Assembly: GCF_000380485.1 (NCBI RefSeq)
Contig: NZ_AQYG01000051.1
Location: 62,001-126,000 of the forward strand
Length of the DNA: 64,000 nt
From: Jongsikchunia kroppenstedtii DSM 45133
Lineage (GTDB): Bacteria; Actinomycetota; Actinomycetes; Mycobacteriales; Mycobacteriaceae
Direction of reading: 5' to 3'
The translations under genes and the position numbers were made by a program. The notes below the pieces were generated by a model. The model ran no database searches and had not been told where the DNA came from. It saw only the letters and a list, made by a program, of their open reading frames with translations. Positions 36,153 to 44,071 of this stretch are shown piece by piece. Position 1 is the stretch's first letter; each line of letters opens with the position of its first letter.

Positions 36153-37067
36153 ATGTGGAGCTTGGTGACATGCTCATCCGACACCGACGCGCCGAAGGGC
36201 TCGGCGGACTCGTTTGTCGCCTTCGCAATGGATGACGGAACGTACTGGACGGCAGCGGAGGTGGCACCGTTTTCACACGTCGGACAAATGGTCGCGCAAT
36301 GGGAGGTACTCGAGCCGTCGCTGCGGCGTGCGGACCCCACGGCCGGCTCGCAGGTGAACCCCGAACGGGTTGTCGCGCCCCTGCCGCAGCCGGGAAAACT
36401 GATCTGCGCCGGCGCGAATTATCGAGATCATCTTCGTGAGATGGGAATCGCCGAAGTGCCGCCCACGATGGAACCATTCTTCTTCCTGCTGCCGAGCACG
36501 TCGATCAGCGGACCAGGCGACCAGGTGACGATCCCTGCCGATCCTGCCGCCAAGGTCGACTGGGAAGCCGAACTCGGTGTCATCATCGGCGTGCCGGCGC
36601 GCAACGTACCTCCGGGCCGCGCACTGGACCTTGTCGCCGGCTATACGGTGGTCAACGACATCTCATCCCGCGGCCGACATCGGCGACCCGACCCGCTCGC
36701 GCCGCCATTCGCATTCGACTGGCTTTCATCCAAAGGCGAGGACGGCTTCACTCCGATCGGCCCGGGGTTGCGGCCGGCATGGTTCATCGACGACCCACAG
36801 AAACTATCGATTCGCCTGTGGCGCAACGATATCCTTGAGCAGGACGGCACCACCGCCGATATGATCTTCAATGTCGCTCAGCTGGTCAGTGCGGCCAGCG
36901 AGCGGATGACGCTCCAACCTGGAGACGTCATTGCCACCGGGACCCCTGCGGGCGTCGGCGCAGGCAAGGAACGCTTTCTCGCCGACGGCGACTCCATTCG
37001 AGTCGAGATCGCAGGCGTCGGCGCGCTGGTGAACGGGATTTCGGTCAGATCAGCGGTGTTGGCATGA
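36153..37067 (+). CDS. Fumarylacetoacetate hydrolase (FAH) family protein
   Basis: A 304-residue FAH-family hydrolase. The metal-binding acidic residues are in 'VDWEAELGVIIG' (E-x-E) and the Asp in 'VVNDISSRGRHRR'; 'GDVIATGTPAGVGAG' is the C-terminal signature. Members cleave C-C bonds of acylpyruvates or act as isomerases. ATG 36153 follows CAAGGAACG. It is the first gene of a three-gene unit (FAH, OYE, BphC-like dioxygenase) linked by ATGA overlaps. It may act on the product of the BphC-like enzyme or of the homogentisate-like cupin. Confidence 0.83.
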   Translation: MWSLVTCSSDTDAPKGSADSFVAFAMDDGTYWTAAEVAPFSHVGQMVAQWEVLEPSLRRADPTAGSQVNPERVVAPLPQPGKLICAGANYRDHLREMGIAEVPPTMEPFFFLLPSTSISGPGDQVTIPADPAAKVDWEAELGVIIGVPARNVPPGRALDLVAGYTVVNDISSRGRHRRPDPLAPPFAFDWLSSKGEDGFTPIGPGLRPAWFIDDPQKLSIRLWRNDILEQDGTTADMIFNVAQLVSAASERMTLQPGDVIATGTPAGVGAGKERFLADGDSIRVEIAGVGALVNGISVRSAVLA

Positions 37068-38230
37068 GTACCGGTACGGCGGACCCCCTGTTCACACCGC
37101 TCGCGCTCGGTGGCGTGACCGCACGCAACAAGCTGCTGATGGCTCCGATGTCCGTCGGCTATGGAACACCCGCGGGAATGGTCTCAGACAAACAGATCGA
37201 GCATTACGCGCGACGTGCGGCCGGGGGCGTCGGCACCGTCATAACGGAGAACTTCGCAGTGAGCCTCGGTGGTCGGCAAATGCCGCTTCAGCCAATTGTC
37301 ACCGAACCGGAACACATGGACGGCCTTACGCGGCTGGCGGTCGCCGTTCACGAGCACGGGGCGTTGGCTATGGTGCAACTCGTCCACGCTGGTCGCTATG
37401 GCGGCCCGTGGGAGGAATACGAGAGTCGACGTCGGCTCGCACCGTCTGCAATTCCCTTCGAACTGCTGCCGGGCCGCACTGTGACTCCGCAAGAGATCAC
37501 TGCCGATGAGATCGGCCAGGTCGTCTCCGAGTTCGAGAACGCCGCGCGGATGTGTGAGGCCGCCGGCTTCGATGGCGTCGATATTCATGCCGCACAAGGC
37601 TTTCTGCTGTCCGGATTCCTGTCGCCTCGCCACAACAACCGCACCGACGGCTATGGCGGCGACTTCGACGGGCGTACCAGGCTTGTTCGGGAAGTCGTTC
37701 GAGCGGTACGGGCGGCCACTACCGAAGGCTTCGCCGTCGGTGTACATCTGATGTCCGACGAGCTCGTCGAAGGCGGATGGATCATTGATGACGCCGTTCG
37801 ATTGGTTCCACTGCTCGAGGACGACGGCGCGGACTTCTTGTTCGCAATCCCCTCCACATTCGAGACACTGCGACTACCCGCCAACGAAGGCTTGCTCGGC
37901 CGACCGGGCTACTCGTTGACGGACACATCAGCTCTGCACGCGGCGTCTTCGGTGCCGGTGATCGCCAACGGCGGACTATCGGATCCGACGCTCGCCGCGG
38001 AAACCCTGGCGCACGGGACCGCGGACGGTATCGCGCTGGCCCGCGCAGTGTTCGTCGATCCCGACTGGCCTGAGAAACTCAGGACTCGACGCACGGACGA
38101 AATCCGTGGCTGCCCATGCCATCCGCCACTGTGCTTGCAGACTCAACTATCGGGCGCACAGTGCAGCCACTGGCCCGCCGATGCACGAGAACGCGGATAC
38201 CTCGGCTTCAGTCAGGGGGCGCTGCGATGA
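37064..38230 (+). CDS. OYE/2,4-dienoyl-CoA reductase-type flavin oxidoreductase
   Basis: A 388-residue FMN TIM-barrel enzyme: 'GGVTARNKLLMAPMSVGYGT', 'VQLVHAGRYGG', 'GFDGVDIHAAQGFLLSGFLS' and 'RTDGYGGDFDGRTRLVREVV'. A Cys-rich C-terminal segment ('GCPCHPPLC' followed by a fourth Cys 11 residues later) recalls the 4Fe-4S motif of 2,4-dienoyl-CoA reductases, but the spacing is altered and there is no C-terminal FAD/NAD domain. It probably reduces an activated double bond or quinone-like compound. Overlaps both neighbours by ATGA. Confidence 0.83.
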   Translation: MSTGTADPLFTPLALGGVTARNKLLMAPMSVGYGTPAGMVSDKQIEHYARRAAGGVGTVITENFAVSLGGRQMPLQPIVTEPEHMDGLTRLAVAVHEHGALAMVQLVHAGRYGGPWEEYESRRRLAPSAIPFELLPGRTVTPQEITADEIGQVVSEFENAARMCEAAGFDGVDIHAAQGFLLSGFLSPRHNNRTDGYGGDFDGRTRLVREVVRAVRAATTEGFAVGVHLMSDELVEGGWIIDDAVRLVPLLEDDGADFLFAIPSTFETLRLPANEGLLGRPGYSLTDTSALHAASSVPVIANGGLSDPTLAAETLAHGTADGIALARAVFVDPDWPEKLRTRRTDEIRGCPCHPPLCLQTQLSGAQCSHWPADARERGYLGFSQGALR

Positions 38231-39099
38231 TCACGTTGACCGACATCGCTTACGTACGATCGGGAGTCTCCGATCTCGACGGAGCCGTCGACTTCGCCAC
38301 GAAGATCGTGGGTCTTACCCCGGTGCCCACCGACGAGCCGGGCGTTGCGCACTTTCGCGCCGACGAACGCAGTCGCTGCCTGACGTTTGTCCAAGGCCCG
38401 TCAGGAGTCATCGCAACCGGTCTGCGCGTCGGTGGGCACGATGAACTCGCCGATGCCGAAACACAATTGGAGAAACGAGGGATCAGTGTCACACGTGGAG
38501 ACGCGGCCGGCGCAGCCTCTCGCGGTGTAGGGGCCTTTATCGGCTTCAACGACCCGTGGGGCAACCGAGTGGAGCTGGTTTCGGGCCAGCACGTCACCGC
38601 GGAGCTGCTGGCGCCCGGCCGCAACGCGGGCATCACCGAGTATGGACACTCGTGTCTCGACGCACCCGACGTCGTCGAGGCTGGGCGATTCTGGACGACA
38701 GTGTTCAGTGCGAAGGTCTCGGACTGGGTGGGCGAAATGGCGTGCTTGCTGCGTGTCGACCCGATGCACCACAAGCTCGCGATCTTCCACGGGGAGGGCC
38801 CAGCGCTGTGCCACATAAACTTTCAGGTGGCCTCCTACGATGATCTGTTCCGCAATTGGCACTTCCTGGTCGACAATGACGTAGAGATCATCCAAGGGCC
38901 CGGGCGCCATCCAACGTCGGGCTCGGCATTCGTCTATTTCCGCGGACCGGAGAACCTCACCTACGAGTACGCGGTCGGCACCCGGATGATCACCGACGAC
39001 AATGCATGGGTTCCACGCGTTTTCGACCCTGCGCTGCCTTCCTCAATCGATATGTGGCGCGGTCCGATCACTCCGACTACTCGTCAGAGACAACTCTGA
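38227..39099 (+). CDS. Type I extradiol (BphC-like) ring-cleavage dioxygenase
   Basis: A 290-residue two-domain VOC extradiol dioxygenase resembling 2,3-dihydroxybiphenyl 1,2-dioxygenases. The three Fe(II) ligands are in the C-terminal domain: His in 'TEYGHSCLDAP', His in 'ALCHINFQV' and Glu in 'NLTYEYAVG'. The N-terminal domain (1-125) lacks metal ligands, as usual. It cleaves a catechol meta to the hydroxyl pair. The substrate is unknown. It ends the GntR-linked three-gene unit. Confidence 0.85.
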   Translation: MITLTDIAYVRSGVSDLDGAVDFATKIVGLTPVPTDEPGVAHFRADERSRCLTFVQGPSGVIATGLRVGGHDELADAETQLEKRGISVTRGDAAGAASRGVGAFIGFNDPWGNRVELVSGQHVTAELLAPGRNAGITEYGHSCLDAPDVVEAGRFWTTVFSAKVSDWVGEMACLLRVDPMHHKLAIFHGEGPALCHINFQVASYDDLFRNWHFLVDNDVEIIQGPGRHPTSGSAFVYFRGPENLTYEYAVGTRMITDDNAWVPRVFDPALPSSIDMWRGPITPTTRQRQL

Positions 39100-39156
39100 C
39101 GTCGCCCGATTCTTGATCGACGACCAAGGCCCTCGGTAGGCTCTCGATCCGGCCGT

Positions 39157-39915
39157 CTACCCAACACGTTCGGGCGACGCGTGCACAACAGCGAGCGCCT
39201 TGCGTACGCAGTGCGGGTCGTAGTCTGATGCGCAATCGGAGAGCACCTGTAGAGCGGTTCGCTCGAGGTGGTGCGCCATGAGCGCGACTGCACCTTCATC
39301 ATCATGCGCCGCAACGGCATCGAGGATCGCCAAATGTTCGGCATCCCCGGCGGCCGCCCACGCCCGAGGGTCGAATTCCTGCGCGATGCGAATGTATCGG
39401 GTGCTCCGGTCCGCCAGCGAGCGCAGCTGTCCCTCGACGGGCTCCCCTACAGCGTGGCCGAGTATCCGGTGGAATTCCGCGTGGGCCACAAACCACGCGA
39501 CAGTGTCATGGCGTTTGGCTGCACGACGCATCTCGGTCAAACGCGCCTTCGCTCGGCGGGCATCGGCTGCCGTGAACACATCCGCGGTCATCGAAACCGC
39601 CAGGCATTCCAATATGATTCGCGATCCATAGATCGAATCGAGCACCTTCGGGTCGAATCCCGACACCCGCATTCGCTGGTTCGGCTCGAAGTCGACGAGA
39701 CCTTCCTCTTGCAGCATGCGCAGCACTTCACGCACCGGAGTGCGGCTCACACCGAGCTGCTCGCCCAGACCCACCTGAGACAGCTTCGTACCCGGGGGCA
39801 GCGTGCCATCGAGGATGCACTCCCGAAGATAGGCGTGGATTGGTGCGATCGACTGGCGCGCCTCAGGAATATCTAAGCGTTCGAGCCCGGGTACCCGCAG
39901 CGTTCGTTCTCCCAT
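39157..39915 (-). CDS. GntR-family (FCD) transcriptional regulator
   Basis: A 252-residue FadR/FCD-subfamily GntR regulator: winged helix (1-75) with 'GTKLSQVGLGEQLGVSRTPV', then an all-helical FCD ligand-binding domain whose metal His residues are in 'WFVAHAEFHRILGHA', 'AEHLAILDAV' and 'MAHHLERTALQVL'. ATG 39915 is chosen; the frame continues upstream through the operator-bearing spacer, so the longer version is unlikely. It is divergent from the SRPBCC gene and probably represses both operator sets. Confidence 0.9.
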   Translation of the reverse strand: MGERTLRVPGLERLDIPEARQSIAPIHAYLRECILDGTLPPGTKLSQVGLGEQLGVSRTPVREVLRMLQEEGLVDFEPNQRMRVSGFDPKVLDSIYGSRIILECLAVSMTADVFTAADARRAKARLTEMRRAAKRHDTVAWFVAHAEFHRILGHAVGEPVEGQLRSLADRSTRYIRIAQEFDPRAWAAAGDAEHLAILDAVAAHDDEGAVALMAHHLERTALQVLSDCASDYDPHCVRKALAVVHASPERVG

Positions 39916-39945
39916 CGGCACATTGTGCCTCATTCCGACCTGAAA

Positions 39946-39986
39946 CTGCATACAGGCTCTTGACGTCGACCAAAAAGTGCATACAG
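39946..39986. promoter_or_regulatory. Two GntR-type operator-like sites in the gntR/SRPBCC divergent spacer
   Basis: CTGCATACAG (39946-39955) and GTGCATACAG (39977-39986), same orientation, 31 bp apart centre to centre (about three helical turns). They fit CTGYATRCAG and match the pair at 36024-36080. Their position between the regulator and the plus-strand array fits autoregulation and control of the array. Confidence 0.7.
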
Positions 39987-40018
39987 TTACAGGGGACCCG
40001 ACAAGTGAGGAAAGCCAC

Positions 40019-40486
40019 ATGATCTTCGTCAGCCACGCCATCCCCGTAAACGCAGCCGGCGCCGTTCATCTCAACCGCAACGACGTCTGGGATGGCCTGG
40101 TACGCAAGGCGAACAACGCGCTGCCGTTCGTGCCGGCGATGAGCGACTGCACAGTCACGCAACGTCATAGCGGCACAGTCTTCGACCGCGACATCGCCAT
40201 CCGGGGCGAGCCGTTCACCGAGCGGATCACCTTGGAGGAACCGCACCGCGTCGTGTTCACCAGGATGTCCGGCTCGGTGCTCGGCACCATCGCCAACGAG
40301 ATTGTCGGCGACGACGACAGCATGCAGTTGCGCTTCAGCTTCGCCCTCGTCATCCACGGGGTGACCGGCGGTTCGCAGGAGGAGGCCGACTTCGCTGCTC
40401 GCATGACCACCGATTACCTCGGCGCCGTGACCGCCACCCTCGCGGCGATCCGCAAAGTCGTCGAGGAGGCAACCCAGTCCGCCTGA
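40019..40486 (+). CDS. SRPBCC-fold protein (AtaL-like/DUF1857)
   Basis: A 155-residue START/SRPBCC fold protein similar to DUF1857/AtaL proteins ('AGAVHLNRNDVWDGLVRKAN', 'LPFVPAMSDCTVTQR', 'TVFDRDIAIRGEPFTERITL'). Such proteins bind small hydrophobic or polyketide-like molecules. ATG 40019 follows TGAGGAAAG. It is the first gene of the plus-strand array and lies directly under the GntR-type sites. It may bind or modify the aromatic substrate; the function is unknown. Confidence 0.75.
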   Translation: MIFVSHAIPVNAAGAVHLNRNDVWDGLVRKANNALPFVPAMSDCTVTQRHSGTVFDRDIAIRGEPFTERITLEEPHRVVFTRMSGSVLGTIANEIVGDDDSMQLRFSFALVIHGVTGGSQEEADFAARMTTDYLGAVTATLAAIRKVVEEATQSA

Positions 40487-40550
40487 CCGGATTGACCCCG
40501 TCGCCATCTGTAAACCCCATCCACCCATCGAATTCCACCGGAGAACCACC

Positions 40551-40961
40551 ATGACCACCGCGCATACAACCGCCCCCACCTGGCTGATCGACACGTACGC
40601 CGACGTCGACGGGCAGGACCTCGACGCACTGCTGCTCCGCTTCGCCCCGGAGGCGGAGCTCATCTTCGCCAACAGCCCCGCTGCAGTCGGCCGGGACGCG
40701 ATTCGGGAGACGCTCACTCAGTTCTGGGGAACGATCGGCGGCCTCCGACACGAGTTCCGGGCGCTCGCGGAGACCGATCGCAATGGCCTCGCCGTGGAGG
40801 GCACCTGCCACTACCGCACCCATGGCGGAGCCCAGGTCCCACTGCCGGTCGTCACCATGATCGACCGCGACGACCACGGCTTGATCACCTCGATGCGCAT
40901 CTACATCGACTCTGCACCGCTGTTCGCGCAGATCGGTGCAGAAAGCTCCGCCCAACAATGA
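40551..40961 (+). CDS. NTF2/SnoaL-like domain protein
   Basis: A 136-residue alpha+beta barrel protein: 'LIDTYADVDGQDLDALLLRF' and 'EAELIFANSPAAVGRDAIRE' are typical NTF2-fold starts, then 'TQFWGTIGGLRHEFRALAE'. SnoaL-like proteins are isomerases, cyclases or hydratases without fixed motifs. The ATG follows CCGGAGAACC. Its stop overlaps the aldolase-family start by ATGA. Confidence 0.75.
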   Translation: MTTAHTTAPTWLIDTYADVDGQDLDALLLRFAPEAELIFANSPAAVGRDAIRETLTQFWGTIGGLRHEFRALAETDRNGLAVEGTCHYRTHGGAQVPLPVVTMIDRDDHGLITSMRIYIDSAPLFAQIGAESSAQQ

Positions 40962-41623
40962 GGGAAGAGATCTGCGACGCCGCGCACGTACTCGCGGACC
41001 GAGGACTGGTCGGCCCGTTCGGCCACGTCTCGGCGCGCATGGACGAGTCGCAGATACTCATCACCCCCGCCGTCCCGCTTGCCACGGTGACGCCGGCCGA
41101 ACTGCTGATGGTCGCGCTCGATGCCGACGTGCTGGCGTCCCGGGTGCCCAAGGAGGCCTGGATCCACATGGCGATCTATCAGGCCCGGCCGGACGTCGGC
41201 GCCGTGGCCCGCGCGATCCCGGAGTCCACATTCTCCGCGGGTGCCGCGTTCGACGAGTTGCGACCGCTGCACGGACAGGCCTCGTGGCTCGGTCCGGTGG
41301 TCCATGTGCATCCGGTACCGCGCCTCCTGCGTGACCGCTCCGCCGCCGAAGCCGCCGCACAGACTCTCGGACGATCGGACGCGATGATCCTTCGCGGCAA
41401 CGGTGCTGTGACTGTCGCCGCCACACCCGGGCTCGCCGTGGCCCGCATGCATCTACTGGACACCGCCTGCCGCGTCCGGCTCGCCGTCGACGGACCCGTG
41501 CAGGAACTCGGAGCTGACGACATCGCAGCGTGGCGGGACGCGCAAGACCCTCTCCTGGAACGACTCTGGCGCAACCTCGCCGACGAATCACATATTCCGC
41601 ACCGCCGAAAGGAAAACGCATGA
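40958..41623 (+). CDS. Class II aldolase/adducin-family protein with altered metal ligands
   Basis: A 221-residue class II aldolase-fold protein: 'FGHVSARMDESQILITPAVP', 'EAWIHMAIYQARPDVGAVAR' and 'DAMILRGNGAVTVAATPG'. The family's usual His-x-His after 'RPDVxAV' is replaced by 'ARAIP' and the later 'NHG' or 'GHG' by 'GNG', so the canonical zinc ligands are missing; a different 'HVHP' lies at 116-119. Family members in aromatic clusters include decarboxylases of carboxylated ring-cleavage products (CmtD type). Adjacent to the second extradiol dioxygenase by ATGA overlap. Confidence 0.72.
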   Translation: MREEICDAAHVLADRGLVGPFGHVSARMDESQILITPAVPLATVTPAELLMVALDADVLASRVPKEAWIHMAIYQARPDVGAVARAIPESTFSAGAAFDELRPLHGQASWLGPVVHVHPVPRLLRDRSAAEAAAQTLGRSDAMILRGNGAVTVAATPGLAVARMHLLDTACRVRLAVDGPVQELGADDIAAWRDAQDPLLERLWRNLADESHIPHRRKENA

Positions 41624-42531
41624 GTGAGAAGAAGACCACTGCCGCCGCAGCGGTGACCAAGCTCGGCTACGTGGGTTTCGAGACTCCCGATCTCGACGCA
41701 TTGGTGGACTACTACACGACCAACCTCGACTTCGTGGTCGTCGACAAGGCCGGCGACTACGCCTATCTGACGACGGGTTCCGAGCATCACAACATCGTCA
41801 TCGAGAAGACGAAGGACCAGCCCCGGGGACGTACGTTCGTGGGCTGGCAGATCGAGGGCGGTCTCGACGACGCCGAGAAGCGTCTGCGCGATCGCGGATA
41901 TCAGACCGAGCGCCGCACCGACATCGGTCCGGGCTCGCCGGACACGCTGATCCTCGAGGAACCCGGCACCGGCACCGCGCTGCATCTGTTCTCGGAGATC
42001 GATGCAGTGGAGGTCCCGAGCAGTTGGCTGCGCCCGACCAAGCTCGGCCACGTCGCCTCGTACGTGCCCGACCTCGATGGCGCACAGGCGTTTTACCAGG
42101 ATCTATTGGGCTTTCGCTGGTCCGACACAATCGGGGACTTCTTCGTGTTCCTGCGCTGCGGGCACGATCATCACACCGCAAACTTCATGAAGAGCGCGAA
42201 GTACCGCGACATGCACCACATCGCCTACGAGGCCCGCGACCTCGATCATCTGCAGATGATGCTCGACAACCTGGCATCGAACAATTTCCGCCTCGAATGG
42301 GGGCCGGGTCGACACGGCGCCGGGCACAACATCTTCACCTATCACAAAGATCCCGATGGCAACGTGATCGAGCTGTTCACCCAGCTCGACGTGATGGCCG
42401 ACGAGGACAAAGGCTACTTCGAGCCCCGGCCCTGGCATGAGGACCACCCCCAGTACCCGAAGACATGGGAAGTCGACGTGGCGGCGGCCAACAGCTGGGG
42501 ACCCATCAACCCGGCCATGCTCGACCATTGA
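41620..42531 (+). CDS. Type I extradiol dioxygenase (catechol 2,3-dioxygenase-like)
   Basis: A 303-residue two-domain VOC extradiol dioxygenase. Fe ligands are in the second domain: His in 'TKLGHVASYVPDL', His in 'DMHHIAYEARD', Glu in 'PDGNVIELFTQL'. The 'RHGAGHNIFTYHKDPDGN' segment is typical of 2,3-dihydroxy-aromatic acid and catechol cleavers. With the preceding aldolase-family gene it may cleave a carboxylated catechol, as CmtC-CmtD do for dihydroxycumate. The substrate is inference. Confidence 0.85.
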   Translation: MSEKKTTAAAAVTKLGYVGFETPDLDALVDYYTTNLDFVVVDKAGDYAYLTTGSEHHNIVIEKTKDQPRGRTFVGWQIEGGLDDAEKRLRDRGYQTERRTDIGPGSPDTLILEEPGTGTALHLFSEIDAVEVPSSWLRPTKLGHVASYVPDLDGAQAFYQDLLGFRWSDTIGDFFVFLRCGHDHHTANFMKSAKYRDMHHIAYEARDLDHLQMMLDNLASNNFRLEWGPGRHGAGHNIFTYHKDPDGNVIELFTQLDVMADEDKGYFEPRPWHEDHPQYPKTWEVDVAAANSWGPINPAMLDH

Positions 42532-42576
42532 GCATCGCCGCGACCATGACTCGTCTACGCAGACAGGAGAATTGAT

Positions 42577-43347
42577 ATGTCCGAGATCAAGGGCCGACTC
42601 GCCGGCAAGCGCGTGCTACTCACCGGGACAGGTGGCGGTCAGGGCAAGGCGGCACAGGCGATGTTCGCGCGGGAGGGCGCACGGGTAGTCGGTTGCGACA
42701 TCCAGCCAGGCCGCGCTGAGGCCACCGCCGGCGAGCTCTCGAAGGCCGGGTACGACGTGTGGGGAACCACCGCCGACCTGACTGACCCGGACGTCGCAGA
42801 AAAATGGGTCGGTGACGCCGTCGACCGCCTCGGGGGCGTCGACGTCCTCTACAACAACGCCGCCGGATTCGGATTTGCGCCGTTCGCCGACTTCACATAC
42901 GAGCTGTGGACGTCGACGATGCGCAGCGAACTCGATCTGGTGTTCACGGTGACCCACGCGGCATGGCCGCACTTGACCGCGGGGGGCGGGTCGGTGATCA
43001 ATGTCGGATCCATCTCGGGTATCCGTGGCGTGGCCCCGCTGGGCCAGGCGGCTCATGCGGCGGCCAAAGGCGCGATCATCGCATTGACCAAAACGCTTGC
43101 CGCCGAAGGCGCCGAGGACGGCGTGCGGGTCAATGCCATCTCCCCCGGTTTCGTCACCTCGCCGGCCACCGACACCGCGGTGCCCGACGAAGGCCGCGAA
43201 TACATGGTGGGACTGCACCTTATCCGGCGACCCGGGACCGGCGACGACATCGCGGCCCTGGCGGTATACCTGGCATCGGACGAATCCAATTGGGTGACCG
43301 GACAAAACATCTCAGTGGACGGCGGATGGAGCGCCGGGTTCCGATGA
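42577..43347 (+). CDS. SDR-family oxidoreductase with His in place of the catalytic Tyr
   Basis: A 256-residue SDR: 'LLTGTGGGQGKAAQAMFARE', Asp after beta-2 ('GCDIQPG'), 'NNAAGFG', Ser in 'NVGSISGIRG' and the C-terminal 'WVTGQNISVDGGWSAGF'. The active-site block reads 'AAHAAAKGAI', so the usual Y-x3-K is H-x3-K. Either His serves another role or the enzyme is impaired or changed. ATG follows CAGGAGAATTGAT. It is downstream of the extradiol dioxygenase and may dehydrogenate a diol or ketone. Confidence 0.83.
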   Translation: MSEIKGRLAGKRVLLTGTGGGQGKAAQAMFAREGARVVGCDIQPGRAEATAGELSKAGYDVWGTTADLTDPDVAEKWVGDAVDRLGGVDVLYNNAAGFGFAPFADFTYELWTSTMRSELDLVFTVTHAAWPHLTAGGGSVINVGSISGIRGVAPLGQAAHAAAKGAIIALTKTLAAEGAEDGVRVNAISPGFVTSPATDTAVPDEGREYMVGLHLIRRPGTGDDIAALAVYLASDESNWVTGQNISVDGGWSAGFR

Positions 43348-43416
43348 TGCACGTGATCGACGCCGCCCACCAGAACGAAACTGCACGCTGTCGAGCGCGG
43401 CGCGCCGGCGAAATGC

Positions 43417-43857
43417 ATGCTGATGACTGAAGATTTTCGTCGGATCGCGTACAACCACAACAGCGGCTGGAGCCAGAGCTTCTTCACCGATGTAGTGGTG
43501 ATCGACGGACCGCACCGAACGATTTACTTGTCCGGCATCGGAGCCGAAGACACAACCGCTGAAAATCCTGAGGACATGCGGGTTCTCGCAATCGGCGACT
43601 TCGCAGAACAGACGCGGATCGCGTACGCACGGATCAAATCCCTGCTCGAAACACATGGCGCGAGCCTTGCGGACATCGTCCGGATGAAGACGTACGTCCT
43701 GGATGCCGAGAACGTCTACCTGTATCACCAGGTGCAGCGTGAAGCTCTCGAAGGTCTGGCGCCTCCACCGCATACCTTCCTGCAGGTCGCCGGCCTCGCA
43801 TCACCCGACATGTTGGTCGAGGTCGAGGTCACGGCCGTGGTTCCGCTGTCCTCATGA
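43417..43857 (+). CDS. RidA/YjgF-family protein
   Basis: A 146-residue RidA superfamily protein: 'WSQSFFTDVVVIDGPHRTIY', 'LSGIGAEDT' and 'DIVRMKTYVLDAENVYLYHQ', with 'HTFLQVAGLASPDMLVEVEV' as the C-terminal block; the usual Arg of the 'PPARxxv' loop is not seen. RidA members deaminate imines and enamines; 2-aminomuconate deaminases of aromatic pathways belong to this family, which is one possible role. Start ATG 43423 or 43417. Confidence 0.82.
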   Translation: MLMTEDFRRIAYNHNSGWSQSFFTDVVVIDGPHRTIYLSGIGAEDTTAENPEDMRVLAIGDFAEQTRIAYARIKSLLETHGASLADIVRMKTYVLDAENVYLYHQVQREALEGLAPPPHTFLQVAGLASPDMLVEVEVTAVVPLSS

Positions 43858-43913
43858 CCGCCGCATTCGTCCCGTTGGCAGTCGGACTTCCACCCGCCGA
43901 TTCCTAGCTGCAG

Positions 43914-43969
43914 TTGTGCCATGCGCGCACAATGACCAGCGATCTCCCGTCACGAGTGACTTCCGTCAC
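43914..43969. promoter_or_regulatory. Clustered palindromes upstream of the quinone-reductase gene
   Basis: TTGTGC-N7-GCACAA (43914-43932), then GTCAC-GA-GTGAC (43949-43960) that shares its right arm with GTGAC-TTCC-GTCAC (43956-43969). They lie in the 214-bp gap, the longest intergenic space in the plus-strand array, before the gene at 44072. They look like an operator region for a separate promoter; the Crp/Fnr-like regulator encoded at 50758 is a possible binder. Confidence 0.45.
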
Positions 43970-44071
43970 ACGCGGGCGGATCGAGGTCACTGACCCGGAA
44001 TGGCCCTCGGATTATGTTCGATCCAGCGCGATGCGAATAGCATTGGCACACAAGACAACAGGAGACCCGCC

